Origin: UBA11865 sp963749825
GTDB taxonomy: Bacteria > Chloroflexota > Anaerolineae > Promineifilales > Promineifilaceae
Assembly: GCA_963749825.1 (NCBI GenBank)
Contig: CAVVOI010000022.1
Coordinates: 7,568 to 71,567 of the forward strand
DNA length: 64,000 bases
Direction: 5' to 3'
Shown: in pieces, positions 24,769-34,756 of the stretch
Position numbering within the stretch: position 1 is the first letter of the stretch
How the letters are laid out: the number at the start of each line of letters is the position of its first letter
The notes under the pieces: model-generated
What the model was told of the DNA's origin: nothing
What the model saw: the letters and a program-made list of their open reading frames with translations, nothing else
Databases searched by the model: none
Made by a program: the position numbers and the translations under genes

Positions 24769-27423
24769 ATGAGACAAAAGAAGAATCTATTATTACTGCT
24801 TTCCATGTTGGTTGTAATAGCCCTATTGGCTGTTGCTTGTGGCGGTGGTGATGAGACACCCACCGAAGCGCCAGAACAACCAACGGAAGTGCCAGCCGAG
24901 GAGCCCACCGCTGAAGAACCGGCTGAAGAACCGACCGAAGAGATGGCTGAAGAATCGGCCGAGGGCGGTCTAAGTTGTGAAGAGCCGGTCAGGGTCGGCG
25001 TCATCACCGACGAAAGTGGCTCACTGGCCATTTATGGCGCTCATGTCCTGCGCGCCTTCCCCTTGGGGCTGGAATACGCTACGGGTTCAGAAGGCGTCGA
25101 AGGCAATGGTTACACAAGCTACGACTTTGAAGGCTGCGAGATCCAGGTCTACATCCGCGACGACCAGAGCAATCCGGAAACGACGGCAACGGTCGGCCGC
25201 GAACTCATCGAAGATGTGGGCGTGGATATCATCGTCGGCACCGTTAGCTCCGGCGCCACGGCCACCCTGCAGGAGCTGGCCCGGGAAAACGAGGTCATTC
25301 ACATCGCCGCCCCGGCGGCCGCCAACGACCTCACCGGCGCCACCTTCAACGAGTACTCTTTCCGCACCAGCCGGAACAACTATCAGGACGGCGTCAACAT
25401 CTGCCAATACCTGACCCAGGAGTACAGTAAATTCGTGCAAATCGCGCCTGATTACTCCTTCGGTCATGGTGGCGCGGCCGCATATCGCGACGCCTGCACC
25501 TTGTTCGGCGGTGAATTCGTGGCCGACGACATCTTCGCCCCGGCCGATACCACCGACTTCACCCCCTACATGGACCCGGTATTGGAGGCCATCGATAATG
25601 GCGCCGAAGCGTTCCTCGTGACTTGGGCCGGCGGGGGCTTCGTGCCCTTGACCCAGGCGGCTAGTGACCTGGGCGTGACCGATCAGATTCCGTTCGCCTC
25701 GCCATTCGTCGACAACGTGGTCATGCCGGCCTTCTTCGCCGACGCCATCGGCACCACCAGCGGCATCCTTTACCACTACACCTTGGCCGATAACGAGATC
25801 AATGATTGGCTGACTGAAGAGTCTCTGGCCCGCTTTGATGTGCCGCCGGACCTCTTCGATGCCGACGCCATGAACGCGGCGATCCTGATTACCGAGGCTC
25901 TGAAAGGCACCGACGGCGACCCCAGCGCGGATGCCATGATCGGCGTCATGGAAGGCATCGAGTTCGAAGGACCCAAGGGTACCATCTTCATCCGTCCCGA
26001 GGATCATGTAGCCATCCAGGATATGTACATTGCCACATTGACGAACGTGGATGATCCGGAGTTCAAATACTTCGATCCCGTGGCGACGAACCGGCCCAAT
26101 GTACCTTGTTTGCTGCCCGAAGAACTACAGGATCGCTGCGGCGACTTGCCTGTTGGCGCATTAGGCACCATTGAGGAGGCGACGGAAGCGCCCGGACCGG
26201 CCGAAGAAATGGCCGCCGTCTCTTGTGAAGAACCGATCAAGGTCGGCGTCATCACCGACGAGAGCGGCTCACTGGCCATTTATGGCGCCCATGTCTTGCG
26301 GGCTTTCCCGCTTGGCATGGAGTACATGAGCGGCGCACCGGGAACGGAAGGCGATGGCTACACCAGCTACATGCTGGATGAGTGCGAGATCCAAGTCTAC
26401 ACCCGCGACGACCAGAGCAATCCGGAAACGACGGCAACGGTCGGCCGCGAACTCATTGAAGATGTGGGCGTGGATATCATCGTCGGCACCGTTAGCTCCG
26501 GCGCCACGGCCACTCTGCAGGAGCTGGCCCGGGAAAACGAGGTCATTCACATCGCCGCCCCTGCCGCAGCCAACGACCTCACTGGTGCCACCTTCAATGA
26601 GTACTCATTCCGTACCAGCCGCAACAACTACCAGGACGCGGTCAATATCTGCCAGTATCTGACCCAGGAGTTTGACTCCTTCGTCCAGATCGCGCCCGAT
26701 TACTCCTTCGGACAGGGCAGCGCAGCCGCCTTCCGCGACGCCTGCACCTTGTTCGGCGGTGAATTCGTGGCCGACGACATCTTCGCCCCGGCCGATACCA
26801 CCGACTTCACCCCCTACATGGATCCGGTCTTTGACGCCATCGACGCAGGCGCCCAAGCCCTCATCGTCACCTGGGCTGGCGGCGGCTTCGTGCCCCTGCT
26901 CCAGGCTGCCAATGATCTGGGCGTGACTGATGAGATCCCCATCGCCGCCGGATTTGTGGACAACGTGGTCATGCCGGCCTTCTTCGCCGATGCCATCGGC
27001 ACCACCAGCGGCATCCTCTACCACTACACGCTAGCCGATAACGAGATCAATGATTGGCTGACCGAGGAATCTCTGGCCCGCTTTGAAGTGCCGCCCGACC
27101 TCTTCGACGCCGACGCTATGAACGCGGCCATCTTGATCGGCGAAGCCCTGAAGGGGACAGGCGGAGATGCCAGCGCGGATGCCATGATCGGCGTCATGGA
27201 AGGCATCGAGTTCGAAGGACCCAAGGGTACCATCTTCATCCGTCCCGAGGACCATGTGGCCATGCAGGATATGTACATCGGCACTTTGCTCAACGTGGAC
27301 GATCCCGAATTCAAATACTTTGAATACGTGGAGACCAACCGTCCCGACGTACCCTGCTTGCTGCCGGAAGGATTGCAAGATCGCTGTGGTGACTTGCCTG
27401 TTGGCAGCCTTGGCGGGGAGTAA
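24769..27423 (+). CDS. Branched-chain-amino-acid-type binding lipoprotein with tandem duplicated domain
   Basis: The 884-residue lipoprotein has signal peptide 1-23 and lipobox LAVAC (C24), then an acidic Pro/Thr/Glu linker (about 27-65). Two complete periplasmic-binding (Peripla_BP_6, LivK/AmiC-like) domains follow. Each starts with SCEEP-x-x-VGVITDESG (residues about 69 and 485) and ends with LQDRCGDLPVG. The copies are offset by exactly 1248 bp (416 codons) and share long stretches of identical DNA, so the duplication is recent or homogenised. A short TEAPGPAEE linker joins them. GGGAGG precedes ATG 24769. It feeds the ABC transporter encoded directly downstream, and the ligand could be an amino acid, amide or aromatic acid. 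Confidence 0.9.
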   Translation: MRQKKNLLLLLSMLVVIALLAVACGGGDETPTEAPEQPTEVPAEEPTAEEPAEEPTEEMAEESAEGGLSCEEPVRVGVITDESGSLAIYGAHVLRAFPLGLEYATGSEGVEGNGYTSYDFEGCEIQVYIRDDQSNPETTATVGRELIEDVGVDIIVGTVSSGATATLQELARENEVIHIAAPAAANDLTGATFNEYSFRTSRNNYQDGVNICQYLTQEYSKFVQIAPDYSFGHGGAAAYRDACTLFGGEFVADDIFAPADTTDFTPYMDPVLEAIDNGAEAFLVTWAGGGFVPLTQAASDLGVTDQIPFASPFVDNVVMPAFFADAIGTTSGILYHYTLADNEINDWLTEESLARFDVPPDLFDADAMNAAILITEALKGTDGDPSADAMIGVMEGIEFEGPKGTIFIRPEDHVAIQDMYIATLTNVDDPEFKYFDPVATNRPNVPCLLPEELQDRCGDLPVGALGTIEEATEAPGPAEEMAAVSCEEPIKVGVITDESGSLAIYGAHVLRAFPLGMEYMSGAPGTEGDGYTSYMLDECEIQVYTRDDQSNPETTATVGRELIEDVGVDIIVGTVSSGATATLQELARENEVIHIAAPAAANDLTGATFNEYSFRTSRNNYQDAVNICQYLTQEFDSFVQIAPDYSFGQGSAAAFRDACTLFGGEFVADDIFAPADTTDFTPYMDPVFDAIDAGAQALIVTWAGGGFVPLLQAANDLGVTDEIPIAAGFVDNVVMPAFFADAIGTTSGILYHYTLADNEINDWLTEESLARFEVPPDLFDADAMNAAILIGEALKGTGGDASADAMIGVMEGIEFEGPKGTIFIRPEDHVAMQDMYIGTLLNVDDPEFKYFEYVETNRPDVPCLLPEGLQDRCGDLPVGSLGGE

Positions 27424-27508
27424 ATCTGATATAAGATAAGACGCTAGGTGAGAGGACCTCTTTGTCCTCTCACCCCACCTCTTTTTCAACTCGTGCTGGA
27501 GAATGACG

Positions 27509-28294
27509 ATGGCCGACGAGACAATAATCCTGGAAACTCGCAAACTGCGCCGTGAATTCGGAGCCTTGATAGCGGTTGATGATGTGGATTTGGAGGTCAA
27601 AGCGAGAACGCTCCACTCCATCATTGGCCCCAATGGCGCCGGCAAGACCACTTTATTCAACCTGCTAAGTGGAAACCTGACGCCGACCAGAGGAAAGGTT
27701 CACTTCAAAGGACAGGATATCACCAACCTGCCCTTGTTTAAGACGGCCCATCTGGGTATTGGACGCTCTTTTCAGATCACCAATATCTTTCCCAGTTTGA
27801 CGGTCTTTGAGAACGTGCGCTTGTCTTGCCAGGCCCTGGGCAAAGACAACTTCCGGATGTTTCGCTCATACACCCGTTACGACCAATACATCAACCGGAC
27901 CAAGGAAGTCTTGGAACAGGTCGGTCTATTGGATCAGGCCATGCTGCCCGCACGGGCACTACCCCACGGCGCCCAGCGCAAGCTGGAGCTGGGCATGATC
28001 TTAGCGCCGGATCCTGAACTGCTGCTGCTCGACGAACCCACGGCCGGTATGGCATCAGAGCAGGTGCCCGAACTCATGGAGCTCATCCAAAGCATCCAGG
28101 AAGCCGGGGAAAAGACCGTGATGTTGGTCGAGCACAATATGAATGTGGTGATGTCCGTTTCCGATAGGATCACGGTCATGCACCTCGGCGCCATCTTGGC
28201 CGAAGGCACGCCGGAAGAGATCGCTTCTAACGAAAACGTGCAAACGGCTTATTTAGGCCAATTGTATGATGTTGCAGATAAGGTGAGTGCATAG
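27509..28294 (+). CDS. livG: LivG-type ABC transporter ATP-binding protein
   Basis: The 261-residue ATPase has Walker A GPNGAGKTT, Q-loop SFQITNIFP, Walker B LLLLDEPTAGM, and the H-loop in MLVEHNM. The usual LSGGQ signature is replaced by LPHGAQRK, as seen in some LivG proteins. ATG 27509 is preferred over ATG 27503 because CTGGAG lies 7 bases before it. It energises import together with LivF and the two permeases downstream. The cognate binding lipoprotein ends 85 bp upstream. Confidence 0.92.
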   Translation: MADETIILETRKLRREFGALIAVDDVDLEVKARTLHSIIGPNGAGKTTLFNLLSGNLTPTRGKVHFKGQDITNLPLFKTAHLGIGRSFQITNIFPSLTVFENVRLSCQALGKDNFRMFRSYTRYDQYINRTKEVLEQVGLLDQAMLPARALPHGAQRKLELGMILAPDPELLLLDEPTAGMASEQVPELMELIQSIQEAGEKTVMLVEHNMNVVMSVSDRITVMHLGAILAEGTPEEIASNENVQTAYLGQLYDVADKVSA

Positions 28295-28354
28295 GGTCTA
28301 GGCGTAACCCCTCCGCCCATCGGCGGGTTTTCTGCGCCTCAAAGGAAAGTGACC

Positions 28355-29059
28355 ATGGACAATCTTCTAGAAGTACACGGTATCCACACATTCATCGGTC
28401 AGTTCCATATCTTAGAAGGGGTGACTTTAAAGGTACCCCGAGGCAGCATTACTGCCTTGTTGGGTCGAAACGGCGCCGGTAAGACCACTACTTTGAAGAC
28501 GGTGCTAGGATTAACGCCCCCACGCGAAGGATCGATCATCTATGACGGCCGGGAAATTCAGAGCATGCGAAGTTTTGATATCGCCTCCATGGGAATTGGC
28601 TTCGTACCCGAAGATCGGGCCATTTTTCGTGATTTAAGCGTTCTAGAGAATTTAAAAATCGCCGAAAGAAAGAAGGGAGATCTGGCTCGAAAAGAGGATT
28701 TCATCTTCGACCTTTTCCCTGATCTCAAGCGCTTGATCAAGCTGCCGGGGACCAATCTTTCGGGTGGGCAGCAGCAGATGCTGGCTGTCGCCCGGGCGCT
28801 GGTGGCTGACAATGACTTACTCTTGATCGACGAACCCAGCGAAGGCTTGGCTCCGGTCATCATCGAACAAATGATGAAAGCCATCCAACAGCTTTCGGAA
28901 AATACAACGGTTCTCTTGGTGGAACAGAATTTCATCGTGGCCAGCCAGTTGGCCGAACGATACGTCATCATCGACGAAGGCCATACAGTCAAAGAGGGAG
29001 CGATGGCAGACCTGGTTGAAGATGAAGCGACGATTCATCGTTACTTGGGTGCAGCGTAA
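28355..29059 (+). CDS. livF: LivF-type ABC transporter ATP-binding protein
   Basis: The 234-residue ATPase has Walker A GRNGAGKTT, signature LSGGQQQ, Walker B LLLIDEPSEGLAP and H-loop in LLVEQNF, all intact. Start ATG 28355 lies 7 bases after AAAGGAAA; a GTG at 28349 is less well placed. It pairs with LivG as a heterodimer on the cytoplasmic side of the membrane. The next gene (LivH) starts 10 bp after the stop. Confidence 0.93.
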   Translation: MDNLLEVHGIHTFIGQFHILEGVTLKVPRGSITALLGRNGAGKTTTLKTVLGLTPPREGSIIYDGREIQSMRSFDIASMGIGFVPEDRAIFRDLSVLENLKIAERKKGDLARKEDFIFDLFPDLKRLIKLPGTNLSGGQQQMLAVARALVADNDLLLIDEPSEGLAPVIIEQMMKAIQQLSENTTVLLVEQNFIVASQLAERYVIIDEGHTVKEGAMADLVEDEATIHRYLGAA

Positions 29060-29069
29060 CGGAGAAAAT

Positions 29070-30638
29070 ATGATGGGTGGATTAGCAGCGACGTTCAGAC
29101 ATAACCGGATACGGATAGTCACGCTGGTAGCGCTATTCCTGGTCTTCTTGTTGGCCATTCAGGCCATGGACACCGAGGATTGGGCGATCACTGTGCTGCG
29201 TGGTCTGTCGGTAGGCATGATCACCTTTCTTGTTGCCTCGGGCCTGTCCTTGATCTTTGGCCTCATGGATGTGCTCAACCTGGCCCATGGCGAATTATTC
29301 ATGCTGGGGGCCTATGTAGGCTGGACAGTCTTCGTCCGGCCGGACACATTTGTGGATGCAGTGCCGCTGGTAGCGGTGTTGGCAGCTGGTCTAGTCTTGG
29401 TGCCGGTATTTCAAGCCTTGTTGGCTCGGGTCAAGATCTCACCCACCGTAGCTCGACTATGGCCTTGGCCTGTTATCGCCCTGTCCTTGGTTGTGCTCTT
29501 TCTAACGGTGCCGCGATACCCGATATCCATCTGGGATCCAGACGTATATGCCGAAAGCCCCATCACTTTCGCGCTGGCTCTCAGCCAGGGAAATTTAGTG
29601 CTGCCAGAAATGGATATTTCTACTTTTGATCCGCTGATTTCGCTGGTCGGCGCGTTCATTGGCATCGCCTTATTGGCTGTTGCCGTGGTTGGCTTGCGCG
29701 ATCGCAATAAAAAAGTACGGGCCAGTACGGTGATTAACCGCCGGCGGGTGATCATTTCCCTCGCTCTGTTGGTCATTGGCTTCGCTTTCCATTTTGGCAA
29801 TGATGCCATCACCGATAGCTTGTTGAACATGAGCACAACCGTCCGCTTTTTCCTGGCCATTGGAGTGGCGGTATTGATGGGCCTTGTCCTGGGTGCGATG
29901 ATAGAGGTGACCATGATCCGGCCATTATACCAGCGACCCATTTACCAACTGATGCTCACCCTGGGTCTCAGTTTCATCATCATCGAAATCGTAAGGGTGA
30001 TATGGGGACGGCCGGAATTTACCATGCCCAAAGCGGCTTTGTTCGACGGCGGCGGCGAGGGCTGTCCGGCTACCAACATCGCTGATTTGCTAGAACATCA
30101 ATGTTCGACTGTCCTGCTTTTTGGCAGTCGTATACGCACCTACAATGAGATCTTTATCATCCTGGTGGGCATCATCGTTCTGGTAGGGGTTTGGCTGGTG
30201 CTCCAGCGGACCCGGATCGGCATGATCATTCGCGCCGGCGTGCAGGATAGCGAGATGGTGGAAGCGCTGGGCATCAACGTTCGCCAGGTATTCACCATGG
30301 TTTTCGCCCTTGGTGTGGGGCTGGCTTCCCTCGGCGGGATTCTGGCAGCTCCTTCCATTGGGCTTTCGACCGAAATGGGGACCCGCTTTTTGCTGCTGGC
30401 TTTGATCGCCCTGGCCATTGGCGGCCTGACCAGTTTTCCAGGAGCGGCGGCCGGTTCCATATTGGTGGGCCTGCTGCAACAATTCATCATCAAGTATGGC
30501 CAAATTGGGATCAATCTACCTTTCTTGGATGAACCATTTAAGCCGTCGCCGCCGCTGGTGCCGGCTTCCGTTGTTTTACTCATGGTGATCATCTTGCTGA
30601 TTCTACCCAACGGCCTCTTTGGCAGAAGTGAATCGTAA
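29070..30638 (+). CDS. livH: LivH-type ABC permease with a large internal insertion
   Basis: The 522-residue membrane protein is far longer than usual LivH (about 290-310). The LivH hallmark GLSLIFGLMDVLNLAHGE occurs near residue 75. The second half of the family, beginning MIRPLYQRPIYQLMLTLGL, starts only near residue 290. Between them lie about 160-180 extra residues with several hydrophobic segments and one basic loop (RDRNKKVR, INRRR). After that the conserved region with IRAGVQDSEMVEALG and the C-terminal ILVGLLQQF is normal. GGAG precedes ATG 29070. It forms the channel with LivM. The insertion has no function I can name. Confidence 0.88.
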   Translation: MMGGLAATFRHNRIRIVTLVALFLVFLLAIQAMDTEDWAITVLRGLSVGMITFLVASGLSLIFGLMDVLNLAHGELFMLGAYVGWTVFVRPDTFVDAVPLVAVLAAGLVLVPVFQALLARVKISPTVARLWPWPVIALSLVVLFLTVPRYPISIWDPDVYAESPITFALALSQGNLVLPEMDISTFDPLISLVGAFIGIALLAVAVVGLRDRNKKVRASTVINRRRVIISLALLVIGFAFHFGNDAITDSLLNMSTTVRFFLAIGVAVLMGLVLGAMIEVTMIRPLYQRPIYQLMLTLGLSFIIIEIVRVIWGRPEFTMPKAALFDGGGEGCPATNIADLLEHQCSTVLLFGSRIRTYNEIFIILVGIIVLVGVWLVLQRTRIGMIIRAGVQDSEMVEALGINVRQVFTMVFALGVGLASLGGILAAPSIGLSTEMGTRFLLLALIALAIGGLTSFPGAAAGSILVGLLQQFIIKYGQIGINLPFLDEPFKPSPPLVPASVVLLMVIILLILPNGLFGRSES

Positions 30639-30652
30639 GGGAGAAAAGGGTT

Positions 30653-31792
30653 ATGGATACGACGCTTCCAGGGATAGGAACCGAAGAACAAGGCGCGCTG
30701 GCCTGGCTCAAGAGAAACCGAGGCCTGGTTGGGCTCTTCATTCTGCTTATCATCTTTCCTTTTCTCGTTGCGCTGTTCGATGGGCAGTCATTTTCCGATG
30801 TTTTGGCCAGCGAATCAGGCGTTGCTAAGTTCCTGCAAGGACTGTTGATCGAGGTCTTCATTCTGGCCATTTATGCCATCAGCTACGATCTGATCCTGGG
30901 CATCACCGGCTTGTTATCCTTCGGCCATGCGATGTTCTTCGCCATGGGCGCCTACTTCACCGGCATCGCCCTCAAGAGCCTGGGATGGGGCTTGTTGGCG
31001 ACGGTGTTGGGCGTACTGGTCATCGGCATCCTTCAAGCTTTGCTCTTCGGTATTTTGCTGCCCAGGGTTAAGGGCATCACCTTCGCCCTGGTGACACTGG
31101 GAATCGCCTCCATGTTCTTCATCATCGTGCAAGCCAGCGAGCTCGCCGAGTGGACAGGAGCCGATGTAGGCTTACAGGGCGTCATCGTGCCCGATCTCCT
31201 CAATACCTCCAATGAAAGGTATCGTTTTTACCTGTTTGCCCTGATATGTACATTCGTCATCTACTTGATTTACCGGCGCTTCGTCGATTCACCCACCGGC
31301 CGGGTTTGTGTCGCCAACCGCGAAAATGAAGATCGAGCTCTGATGCTGGGCTACAACACTTTCTACTTCAAGCTGGTGGCCCTGATAATTTCCTCAATGA
31401 CTGCGGCCTTTGCCGGTTTCTTGCACACCCTTCACCAACCCATCGTCAGCCCCAATGTGGCCGGTCTGGGATGGACGGTAGCGGCCTTGTTGATGATCCT
31501 CATAGGCGGCGTGGGCACATTGGCCGGCGCCTACGTGGGCGCGGCCGTCTTCCGGCTATTGGAGTTCTTCCTGGATAAGTGGTTCGGCGAGAGCGCCAGT
31601 TTCTTACTGGGTGTCATCTACGTCTTGCTGGTCCTATTCGTTCCCTACGGCATCGTCGGCACCTGGCGCATGCGCTCGTGGCAAGTCAAGCAAGGGCGAG
31701 ATTATCTGGTCAACTTACTAACCGGCGGCGCTGTTAAGGGCGGCGAAGGGAAAGAAGGCGAAGAAGAAGGATCGGCCGGTCCAGAAGGCTGA
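30653..31792 (+). CDS. livM: LivM-type ABC permease
   Basis: The 379-residue inner-membrane protein has LivM hallmarks: GLLSFGHAMFFAMGAY (residues about 87-102), the cytoplasmic coupling region RVCVANRENEDRALMLGYN and a C-terminal LGVIYVLLVLFVPYGI. A hydrophilic, Gly/Glu-rich tail (last 25 residues) is unusual. AGGGAG lies before ATG 30653. It ends the transporter operon; no clear intrinsic terminator follows within 100 bp. Confidence 0.92.
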   Translation: MDTTLPGIGTEEQGALAWLKRNRGLVGLFILLIIFPFLVALFDGQSFSDVLASESGVAKFLQGLLIEVFILAIYAISYDLILGITGLLSFGHAMFFAMGAYFTGIALKSLGWGLLATVLGVLVIGILQALLFGILLPRVKGITFALVTLGIASMFFIIVQASELAEWTGADVGLQGVIVPDLLNTSNERYRFYLFALICTFVIYLIYRRFVDSPTGRVCVANRENEDRALMLGYNTFYFKLVALIISSMTAAFAGFLHTLHQPIVSPNVAGLGWTVAALLMILIGGVGTLAGAYVGAAVFRLLEFFLDKWFGESASFLLGVIYVLLVLFVPYGIVGTWRMRSWQVKQGRDYLVNLLTGGAVKGGEGKEGEEEGSAGPEG

Positions 31793-32170
31793 CGAAGCCC
31801 CGTTTTCTTTTCGAGGGAGACTCTAAAAAAAGTAGCGCAGGTTGGCAATCTGCCAGAAGTCAGAAAAAGATCTACCCTACGCTTGCCCTCTTACTCATCT
31901 AACTGTTAATATTTTGCAGACTTAACGGAAATATTTGGAAGGTAGTCGGCATCGACCAGGTCAACGGGCTCGAAGCGTAGGTCTAATCCGAAAAGGTGGC
32001 AGTTAAGTAACTCGTGTTTGCGCCAGATTTCTGACTTTGGTTTCCTTACCGAGTTTCCTAACCATCGTTTTGTCCTCCAAAGTTATTGTAACCTATGGTG
32101 AAAACCTCCCTTATTCCTAACTACTGATCTGTCCCACTGTTGCTGACCTCACACAGAAGATTAAGCCCAG
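31793..32170. other. Gene-poor gap with a possible minus-strand relic
   Basis: No intact gene is seen. On the minus strand, GGAGG (32074-32078) precedes ATG near 32067, and two overlapping frames between about 32067 and 31925 look coding-like (for example HLFGLDLRFEPVDLVDADY), but they are in different frames and no match is recognised. This probably marks the border between the transporter operon and the mobile-element region. Confidence 0.25.
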
Positions 32171-32173
32171 ATC

Positions 32174-32647
32174 GTGCGCCTTATCTTCAATTTATATGTA
32201 GATGACAGTTTATCCATTGGGGGGATCGCGAAAAAGTTGACTGAAATGGGCATATCGACCTCTGCAACAATGCGCGGCCTTTCTAAACAAAGCGACCCAT
32301 GTAAATGGTATCGGGGCACTGTGCATAAGATACTCAAGAACGAAACATATGCCGGAGTGTGGCATTTTGGAAAAAAGGCTCACCGAAATGGTAAAGATGT
32401 AAACAATAACAGGGAGAACTGGATACCTGTTGAGGTATCTGCCATTGTAACTCGTGAAGCCTGGAACCAAGCACAAAAACGCCTGATTCATAACAAGCAG
32501 CGTTCGAAACGTAACAACACCAAGTTTCAGTACTTATTACGCGGCCGTCTCACTTGTGCTAATTGTGGAGAACCAATGTCCGGCCTTGGTAAAACCATAG
32601 GCCACAAAACCTACTTATACTATCGTTGTTGTGTCACTCAACTTTAG
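32174..32647 (+). pseudogene. Serine recombinase fragment (Recombinase domain and zinc ribbon)
   Basis: The 157 codons correspond to the middle of a large serine recombinase: the Recombinase domain (IVRLIFNLYVDDSLSIGGIA, then ILKNETYAGVWHFGK) and the zinc-ribbon start (RLTCANCGEPMSG, YYRCC). The N-terminal catalytic resolvase domain is absent: TAA 32162-32164 closes the frame upstream. The coiled-coil C-terminus is cut at about 32640, where the next transposon remnant begins. It cannot catalyse recombination. The insertion of that element is the likely cause of the 3' loss. Confidence 0.75.
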
Positions 32648-32711
32648 ATAAATAAAGGACAAAGGCGGCTTGTGACTTGCACAAACCGCCCAGATCGTAG
32701 AATGGTGAAGT

Positions 32712-34028
32712 GTGAACCAAAACCGGACCACGACAGAGCAGCTTAACAATCTAATCGAATTTCGACAAGGCGTGTACGAACATGGTTTGGTCGGTTATCG
32801 CGATGCCCAATTTGAGATGATGGATGCTGTGCTATCCAACATGCGGGTGCAATCATACGCCGAGCTAACCCTATCACCATTGTTCCGACGGGGCTGGGCT
32901 AGTGGCTACGCAGCCGTTGAAGAAGGTCAGCAATGTGCAGAATGGCTCAAGATGGCATTTTGCCGGCAGGTACCGTCAACTGGCATACAAGTGTTTCCAC
33001 TGGACACGACGGTCTGGCCGCATCCCAGTGCCCGGACGCTGACGGGTTTGGTATACGAACATAGCCCGACGAGAGCCAAAGGTAAGCATACGGCGGTCAA
33101 GGGACATGTTTATTCCCTCTTGAGCTGGGCGCCAGAACGAGGCAGCAGTTGGGCTTTGCCCATCGATAGCGGCCGGCTTCGACCAGAGCAGACAGCCGTC
33201 GACTTAGGCGTGACGCAAGTGGTCGCCTTCTGCCAGCGGCGAGCGGCCCAAGGACACCCGGGTGGTCTGGATGTCGTTGTGGCCGATGGCAAGTACGGCA
33301 ACCATCGGTTCCTGGGCGGCCTGCAAGATACCCCCTGCGCCAAAGTGGTCCGTTTGCGTCGTGACCGAGTATTGTATGGTCCGCCGCCAGCCTATGGTGG
33401 TCGCGGTCGACCCCGCAAGCACGGACGCCGCTTTGCCTTCAAGGAAGCGGATACCTGGCATGAGCCAGAGGAAGATGTGACCTTCGTCGACCAGCGTTGG
33501 GGCCAGGTTCGTCTCCGCGCCTGGCAAGGCTTGCATGCTAAGTAAGACGCTGACATCGACTTCCATGTCATCCTGGCTGAGGTTCGCCTGGAGCGAGATA
33601 AGCGACCAGCCCCCATCTGGCTAGGCTACCAAGGGGCTGATGGTTACTCAGTGCGGGATGTGTGGTCTTGGTTCGACCATCGCTGGCCTATCGAACCCAG
33701 TATCCGTTTTCGTAAACGGCGACTCTGCTGGACTTTGCCGATGCTCCAACAGTCAAAACGTTGTGACAGGTGGACGCGGTTGGTTGACGTGGCCTATTGG
33801 CAGCTTTTTCTAGCTCGCCAACTCGTCGCTGATCGGCCTCTACCTTGGCAAAAGCCACAGAACAACCTGACCCCGGGCCGCGTCTTGCAGGCCATGGCCT
33901 TGCTTTTTGCCGTGATTGACACACCAACCCAGTCGGTTCAAACGCGCAGAAAATCACCCGGCTGGCCAAAAGGTCGCCAGCGAAGTCCACCGCAGCGCTA
34001 CAAAACGGCCCGACGAGGCCAGAAATAG
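32712..34028 (+). pseudogene. DDE transposase (IS701-like/NF041680-like) with one in-frame stop
   Basis: Two blocks in the same frame (277 codons, then 161) are separated by a single TAA at 33543-33545. Together they form a full-length transposase of about 438 residues. DDE acids: FPLDTTVWP (first Asp), VVADGKYGNH (second Asp) and WFDHRWPIEPSIRFRK (Glu). The C-terminus is basic (RRKSPGWPKG, KTARRGQK). A CAA to TAA change would explain the stop. GTG 32712 is the start. I could not define terminal inverted repeats. The element appears to cut the serine recombinase upstream. Confidence 0.75.
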
Positions 34029-34335
34029 TCCGACCTACCGATAGAAGCCGGTCGAAAATTCGATTGTTAACGTACATTTGGAACTGATGATAAGTTCCAG
34101 TAGTTATCGTTTATCTAAACTCGAGAAGTAAACAAACTGATTCAGATAGCTACTCGGTCGTTTTGATGAGGATGCGGCCCCAATCTGCGTGGTCGCCATT
34201 TATAGTGGTAGTATCTAACTACGACAATGAAACGGTCCTGCAGCCATTCGAGGTATGTTTGAGCGATGATATGGTTTACGAGCTAGTTGTTACCATGAAA
34301 TATGTTGGAGAATCGGCTTAGAAGGATTGTTGACC
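34029..34335. other. Gap without recognisable genes
   Basis: About 300 bp after the broken transposase holds no supported gene. It likely includes the right end of that insertion element near 34060-34110, where base composition turns AT-rich, but no clear inverted repeat to its left side was found. Confidence 0.3.
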
Positions 34336-34620
34336 ATGAATGAACTTCCTCCCGAGCTAGCAGTTTTTGCCTCGCTCCTTGATGCCCAACCTCAGCCAGT
34401 TCGTGAAGCTTTTCAATATTGCTTGTGCTTGATGATGGTTGAATCAGGGAAAATGAAGCTAACGGCAACTGTTCCTGGTGAATCCTCCCCTATCTGCATG
34501 TTTGAAACGGTTGCCGGCGACACTTTCAGTGTGCCTCGGCCGTCAATGAGCCCAGAGCAAGAAGTCGAACTTATAGCCGTGTTGCGGACTATTCTTGAAG
34601 AAGGCGAGCCCCCTGACTGA
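34336..34620 (+). CDS. Small hypothetical protein
   Basis: A 94-residue acidic protein starting at ATG 34336 with GAAGGA nearby. It is soluble: helical N-terminus (PPELAVFASLLDAQPQPVREAFQ), a small beta-rich middle and an acidic C-terminal helix (SPEQEVELIAVLRTILEEGE). I do not recognise the family. It stands alone between mobile-element debris and an HNH-endonuclease relic, so it may be an accessory gene of defence or phage origin; this is a guess from location. Confidence 0.5.
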   Translation: MNELPPELAVFASLLDAQPQPVREAFQYCLCLMMVESGKMKLTATVPGESSPICMFETVAGDTFSVPRPSMSPEQEVELIAVLRTILEEGEPPD

Positions 34621-34756
34621 GCTCAGTGGTTTGCCGTGCCATGGGAGGTCGTAAGGCGACGGGGGATCAGCTAAGAAGATTACCACTGCATATGAGCACT
34701 ATTATATGGGGTAGATTCTAGATTCTACCCGAGTTTTGTAGTCATTTCTTTTTATC

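Noticed and set aside
25087..26007. Long minus-strand open frame (306 codons) opposite the binding lipoprotein
   Set aside because: It lies wholly opposite a well-supported gene, and a matching frame recurs opposite the second copy of the duplicated domain, as expected for a shadow in GC-rich codons. Composition is Gly/Val/His/Asp-rich without a family match.
32712..34028. Reading of the in-frame stop as programmed recoding
   Set aside because: The stop is TAA, there is no slippery sequence or stem-loop directly after it, and nearby mobile genes show the same kind of damage. Simple mutation is more likely.
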